This document shows, in pieces, positions 61,076-64,000 of a stretch of 64,000 nucleotides of DNA. The first letter of the stretch is position 1. Every line of letters begins with the position of its first letter. The notes under the pieces are model-generated. The model saw nothing but the letters and a program-made list of their open reading frames with translations. It was not told where the DNA came from and searched no databases. The translations under genes and the position numbers were made by a program. The stretch is from Levilactobacillus humaensis (GTDB taxonomy: Bacteria > Bacillota > Bacilli > Lactobacillales > Lactobacillaceae): positions 1 to 64,000 of the forward strand of contig NZ_BROB01000018.1 in the NCBI RefSeq assembly GCF_024345185.1, written 5' to 3'.

Positions 61076-62209
61076 TTGGATAATGACAAAAATCCCATCC
61101 CGTCACGGCAGGATTCGGGTAACAAACGGTCGTTTGGCCACAAGATTATGGTCGGGGTGATTAGCCTGATAGTAATTTTAGCCGTTGTAATTGGATTCTT
61201 TGGGTATCATTTCTTCCAGACGGCGTTAAAGCCTATGGATACAAAGAATACCAATGTGGTACAGGTTCACGTTCCCCTGGGCGCCACATCCAATAAGATT
61301 GGCCAGATTCTTCAGGATAAGAAAGTCGTCAAGAGCGGCATGGTGTTTAACTACTACGTTAAATCCAACAAGTTCACGAACTTTCAGGCCGGTTATTATC
61401 AACTCAAGCCCTCAATGACCTTGCATCAGATTGCTAAGCAATTACAGAAGGGTGGTTCGGCTGAACCCATTCAAAGTACGGCGGGTAAGCTGTTAGTTCG
61501 CGAAGGAGAAACGGTAGACCAACTGGCCGCCGAAATCCCAATTCAAACGGATTTCACCAAGACGGAATTTCTCAAGTTGATGGATGACGAGACCTTCTTC
61601 AACCAGCTTGCTGAAAAGTATCCAGAACTGTTGGGCTCCGCTAAGTCGGCGAAGAACGTCCGCTATCGGTTAGAGGGTTACCTGGCACCAGCCACTTATG
61701 AGGCTGGCAAGAAGATGACGCTCAAGCAGATCGTGACGCAAATGGTTGCCAAGACCAATCAGAATCTGCAAGGCAACTATGCGACAATTAAGAAGCAAAA
61801 GTACAGTGTGCAGGAAGTCTTGACGTTGGCCTCATTGGTCGAACGTGAAGGGGTATCACAGAACGATCGTGATAAGATCGCAGGTGTCTTCTTTAACCGG
61901 CTGAAGGCTGGGATGGCCTTACAGTCAGATATTTCCGTGCAGTATGCCTTGAAGACCACCAAGAAGACGTTAACCTACAAGGATTTGAAGAAGAAGTCAC
62001 CCTACAACCTGTACATTCACACAGGTTTTGGGCCTGGACCTTTCGATAATCCTAGCACCTCGTCGATTACAGCGGTACTTCACCCGAAGGACCGTAGCAA
62101 GGGGTATTATTACTTCATTGCCAACACTAAGACGGGTAAGGTTTACTTCTCAGAAACATATGCCCAGCATCAAGCATTAACCAGTTCACTAGCAAGCGAT
62201 AATAAATAA
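61076..62209 (+). CDS. mltG: endolytic transglycosylase MltG
   Basis: 377 residues from TTG 61076. Cytoplasmic N-terminus about 20 residues, one TM helix (about 24-46), LysM-like region, then the YceG catalytic domain with LASLVEREGVSQNDR (catalytic Glu), GMALQSDISVQYAL and YNLYIHTGFGPGPFDNPS. MltG cuts nascent glycan and sets strand length. I prefer the TTG (GGAGG 7 nt upstream) to ATG 61052, which lies almost at the transcript start. The udk gene follows 15 bp later. Confidence 0.92.
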   Translation: MDNDKNPIPSRQDSGNKRSFGHKIMVGVISLIVILAVVIGFFGYHFFQTALKPMDTKNTNVVQVHVPLGATSNKIGQILQDKKVVKSGMVFNYYVKSNKFTNFQAGYYQLKPSMTLHQIAKQLQKGGSAEPIQSTAGKLLVREGETVDQLAAEIPIQTDFTKTEFLKLMDDETFFNQLAEKYPELLGSAKSAKNVRYRLEGYLAPATYEAGKKMTLKQIVTQMVAKTNQNLQGNYATIKKQKYSVQEVLTLASLVEREGVSQNDRDKIAGVFFNRLKAGMALQSDISVQYALKTTKKTLTYKDLKKKSPYNLYIHTGFGPGPFDNPSTSSITAVLHPKDRSKGYYYFIANTKTGKVYFSETYAQHQALTSSLASDNK

Positions 62210-62224
62210 AGGATGGCGACAGAT

Positions 62225-62896
62225 TTGGCAGGAAAAAAGCGACCGATCATTATTGGTGTTACCGGGGGTTCCGGCAGTGGGAAGACCACGGTTAGTCGGG
62301 CAATCTTCAATCAGTTGATTGGACATTCGATCATGATCTTACAACAAGATTCATACTACAATGACCAGTCAGAAATGACCATGGAAGAACGGGCAGCCGT
62401 GAACTACGACCACCCACTGGCCTTCGACACGGATTTGTTAATCAGTCAGTTACAACAACTGCTTAACTACCAACCCATCGAAAAACCAGTCTATGACTAC
62501 AATCTTTCGACGCGAAGCACCAAGACCATCCACCAGGAACCTCGCGATGTCATCATTTTGGAAGGAATTCTGATCTTAGATGACGAACGTCTCCGGGACT
62601 TGATGGATATCAAGGTCTTCGTCGATACGGACGACGACATCCGGATCATTCGTCGGATCGAACGAGATATGAATGAACGGGGTCGCTCTTTAGATTCCAT
62701 CATCCAACAGTACTTAGCGACGGTTAAGCCAACGTACCACCAATTCGTGGAACCAACGAAACGGTATGCGGATCTCATCGTGCCAGAAGGTGGCGAAAAC
62801 CAAGTGGCGATTGACCTCTTGGTTACGAAGATTCGGGCCATCCTCGAAGCTAATGGGAATCACCAAGTTTTTGACAATCCAGACACAACCATATAG
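62225..62896 (+). CDS. udk: uridine kinase
   Basis: About 223 residues. P-loop [12 protein letters not shown], substrate site [15 protein letters not shown] and KPVYDYN, arginine-rich lid [12 protein letters not shown]. It phosphorylates uridine and cytidine for pyrimidine salvage. Start TTG 62225 is better spaced from AAAGG (62208-62212) than ATG 62213, which would add 4 residues. Follows mltG by 15 bp, the usual mltG-udk-greA order. Confidence 0.95.
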   Translation: MAGKKRPIIIGVTGGSGSGKTTVSRAIFNQLIGHSIMILQQDSYYNDQSEMTMEERAAVNYDHPLAFDTDLLISQLQQLLNYQPIEKPVYDYNLSTRSTKTIHQEPRDVIILEGILILDDERLRDLMDIKVFVDTDDDIRIIRRIERDMNERGRSLDSIIQQYLATVKPTYHQFVEPTKRYADLIVPEGGENQVAIDLLVTKIRAILEANGNHQVFDNPDTTI

Positions 62897-62902
62897 AATA
62901 GG

Positions 62903-62938
62903 ACGGGTTAGCTGCAACTGGGCTAACCTTTTGTGAAC
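62903..62938 (+). terminator. terminator after udk
   Basis: Hairpin ggttagc/gctaacc with TTTTGTG; modest. Confidence 0.6.
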
Positions 62939-63111
62939 TTAACCAAAATTCAGTGTGTAAAAGGGACGACTAGCCGGTCAGCACTAATGGCGTTGATTTG
63001 GCATCGGCGGCCTTTTTAGCACACTTTTCGGTGAGATAGCATCGACAAAGACTAGCGACCCGCCAGATGGCAGGGCGACTAAATTAAAACTAATAATTAG
63101 GGGTGTTCAGC

Positions 63112-63588
63112 GTGGCACAAGATAAAATGTATCCAATGACTGAAGAGGGCAAAGAAAAACTCGAAAAGGAGCTCGAAGACTTAAAGATGGTTCAACGGCC
63201 TAAGGTTATCGACCGTATCAAGATTGCCCGGTCATACGGAGACCTTTCCGAAAATTCTGAATATGAATCAGCCAAGGACGAACAAAGTATGTTAGAAACC
63301 CGGATCAGTACCGTTGAACGGATGATCCAATACGCCCAAATCATCGACAATGATGGGACTGACAAGGACGAATTAACGGTAGGTAAGAAGGTTACCTTCA
63401 AGGAATTACCAGACGAAGAACCTGAAGAATACACCATCGTTGGTGCTGCCGAAGCCGATCCAATGGCCGGTAAGATTTCTAACGACTCGGCCATTGCCAA
63501 GGGCCTATTAGGTCACCGCAAGGGTGATGAAGTGACCTTCCCAACACCTGGTGGGGATATGTCCGTTAAGATCTTGGACGTGGAGTAA
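63112..63588 (+). CDS. greA: transcription elongation factor GreA
   Basis: 158 residues, standard length. N-terminal coiled-coil with the acidic tip [15 protein letters not shown] (about 39-53) that enters the RNA polymerase secondary channel; C-terminal FKBP-like domain. It rescues backtracked polymerase. The GTG at 63112 ([13 protein letters not shown]) is 7 nt after AGGGGTG; the GTG at 63103 lies inside that SD and is rejected. Confidence 0.95.
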   Translation: MAQDKMYPMTEEGKEKLEKELEDLKMVQRPKVIDRIKIARSYGDLSENSEYESAKDEQSMLETRISTVERMIQYAQIIDNDGTDKDELTVGKKVTFKELPDEEPEEYTIVGAAEADPMAGKISNDSAIAKGLLGHRKGDEVTFPTPGGDMSVKILDVE

Positions 63589-63592
63589 AAGA

Positions 63593-63710
63593 GTGTGCCA
63601 GAAGGCGGTTAGCTGGTGAGCATTAAGGCTGATAACCGGATAATCCTGGTCTTGGATTATTTGGTTATCAGCCTTAAGCGGAACCAGCTGCCTTCTGGCA
63701 CACGTTTCGA
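63593..63710. repeat. dyad repeat element, copy 2
   Basis: Outer arms gtgtgccagaaggc (63593-63606) and gccttctggcacac (63690-63703) are perfect 14-bp complements; an inner pair aaggctgataacc/ggttatcagcctt is also perfect. The segment 63663-63693 matches 9029-9059 at 29 of 31 bases, and both copies end in ACGTTTC. Located right after greA and may also act as its terminator. Confidence 0.75.
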
Positions 63711-63725
63711 CAATCTAAATTCAAA

Positions 63726-63768
63726 GAGAATCGGGTTAGGTTTACCACGGAACCCGGTTCTCAAAAAA
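63726..63768. terminator. hairpin downstream of greA
   Basis: Arms gagaatcgggtt/aacccggttctc (one G-U pair) followed by AAAAAAATTT; reads best as a terminator on the minus strand. Confidence 0.5.
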
Positions 63769-63783
63769 ATTTCATAGTAAGTC

Positions 63784-63818
63784 CAAGGGAGGTGACCTCA
63801 GTCGCCTCCCTTTTGTTA
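63784..63818 (+). terminator. intrinsic terminator
   Basis: Hairpin aagggaggtgac/gtcgcctccctt-type followed by TTTTG. Confidence 0.75.
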
Positions 63819-63987
63819 TCGGGCAATCAGCACGAGTTCGTGATAGATCCTACAAGCAGAAGGGTGGTAATGGGGCTGAACTTCCGCCATACTGAAAGCG
63901 TAACCATCGCCTTGCGTACACAGGTGTGGACGTGGTATACATGGTGGTGAAAGCGAATTCATTAAACGGTAAAGGGAGTCCTACGAC

Positions 63988-64000
63988 ATGAAGATTACGG
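63988..64000 (+). CDS. start of an unidentified gene, cut by the window end
   Basis: ATG AAG ATT ACG, preceded by AAAGGGAG 10 nt upstream. Too little is present to say anything about the product. The 170 bp before it hold no recognised leader element. Confidence 0.5.

Noticed and set aside
63855-63880. agggtggtaatgg, resembling a T-box core
   Set aside because: The ACCGCG half is missing and no terminator/antiterminator pair follows; not a T-box.

Overview
The window is one continuous chromosomal stretch of a low-to-mid GC Firmicute, almost certainly a member of the Lactobacillaceae; a Levilactobacillus/L. brevis-type heterofermenter is my inference. Grounds: the 5S-tRNA cluster layout, three T-box-controlled aminoacyl-tRNA synthetases, the yqeG-yqeH-yhbY-nadD-yqeK-rsfS-yqeM order, the ytpP-ytpR-sftA-murC order, PepV, DnaB/DnaI primosome loaders and frequent TTG starts. 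No prophage, insertion sequence or CRISPR array is visible; this is mostly core genome.

Layout. 1-1752: end of a 5S rRNA and 18 tRNA genes, with an exact 159-bp fMet-Asp duplication. 1800-4000: a minus-strand accessory island (DUF2075 ATPase, kinase-like remnant, ABM-like protein). 4050-6270: MBL-fold hydrolase, spx and mecA, two partners of the Clp protease network. 6380-9010: a putative c-di-GMP/exopolysaccharide module (membrane-anchored degenerate EAL protein, two-TM protein, processive GT2 synthase) whose synthase carries a 2-nt frameshift near its 3' end. 9100-18100: tRNA methyltransferase, PAP2 phosphatase, T-box-leuS, orphan permease, flavodoxin-TM protein, lipid/polysaccharide flippase and an RsuA-like protein lacking the catalytic Asp. 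18100-28900: nnrD, pepV, usp, ytpP-ytpR-sftA-murC, pnuC and a BI-1 protein. 29000-36000: polA-mutM-coaE-nrdR-dnaB-dnaI, a replication/repair operon.

36000-40150: a striking cloverleaf-like structured intergenic element, T-box-thrS, and infC-rpmI-rplT behind an attenuator leader. 40370-46800: the yqeG...yqeM ribosome-assembly/NAD operon, tmcAL, yceD, rpmF. 46900-56000: two HAD phosphatases, an anchored matrixin-type metalloprotease, adhP, an OmpR-type two-component system, a YxeA-like secreted protein behind a boxed operator, yidC, acylphosphatase and a TrmH methyltransferase. 56100-64000: HD protein, HxlR regulator, T-box-pheST, mltG, udk, greA and the first codons of one more gene.

The best candidates for something undescribed are the cloverleaf element (36130-36291), the EAL/2TM/GT2 module, a dyad repeat present at 9012 and 63593, and structured leaders upstream of sftA and pnuC. 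No database search was possible; all family names come from motifs, length and gene order.
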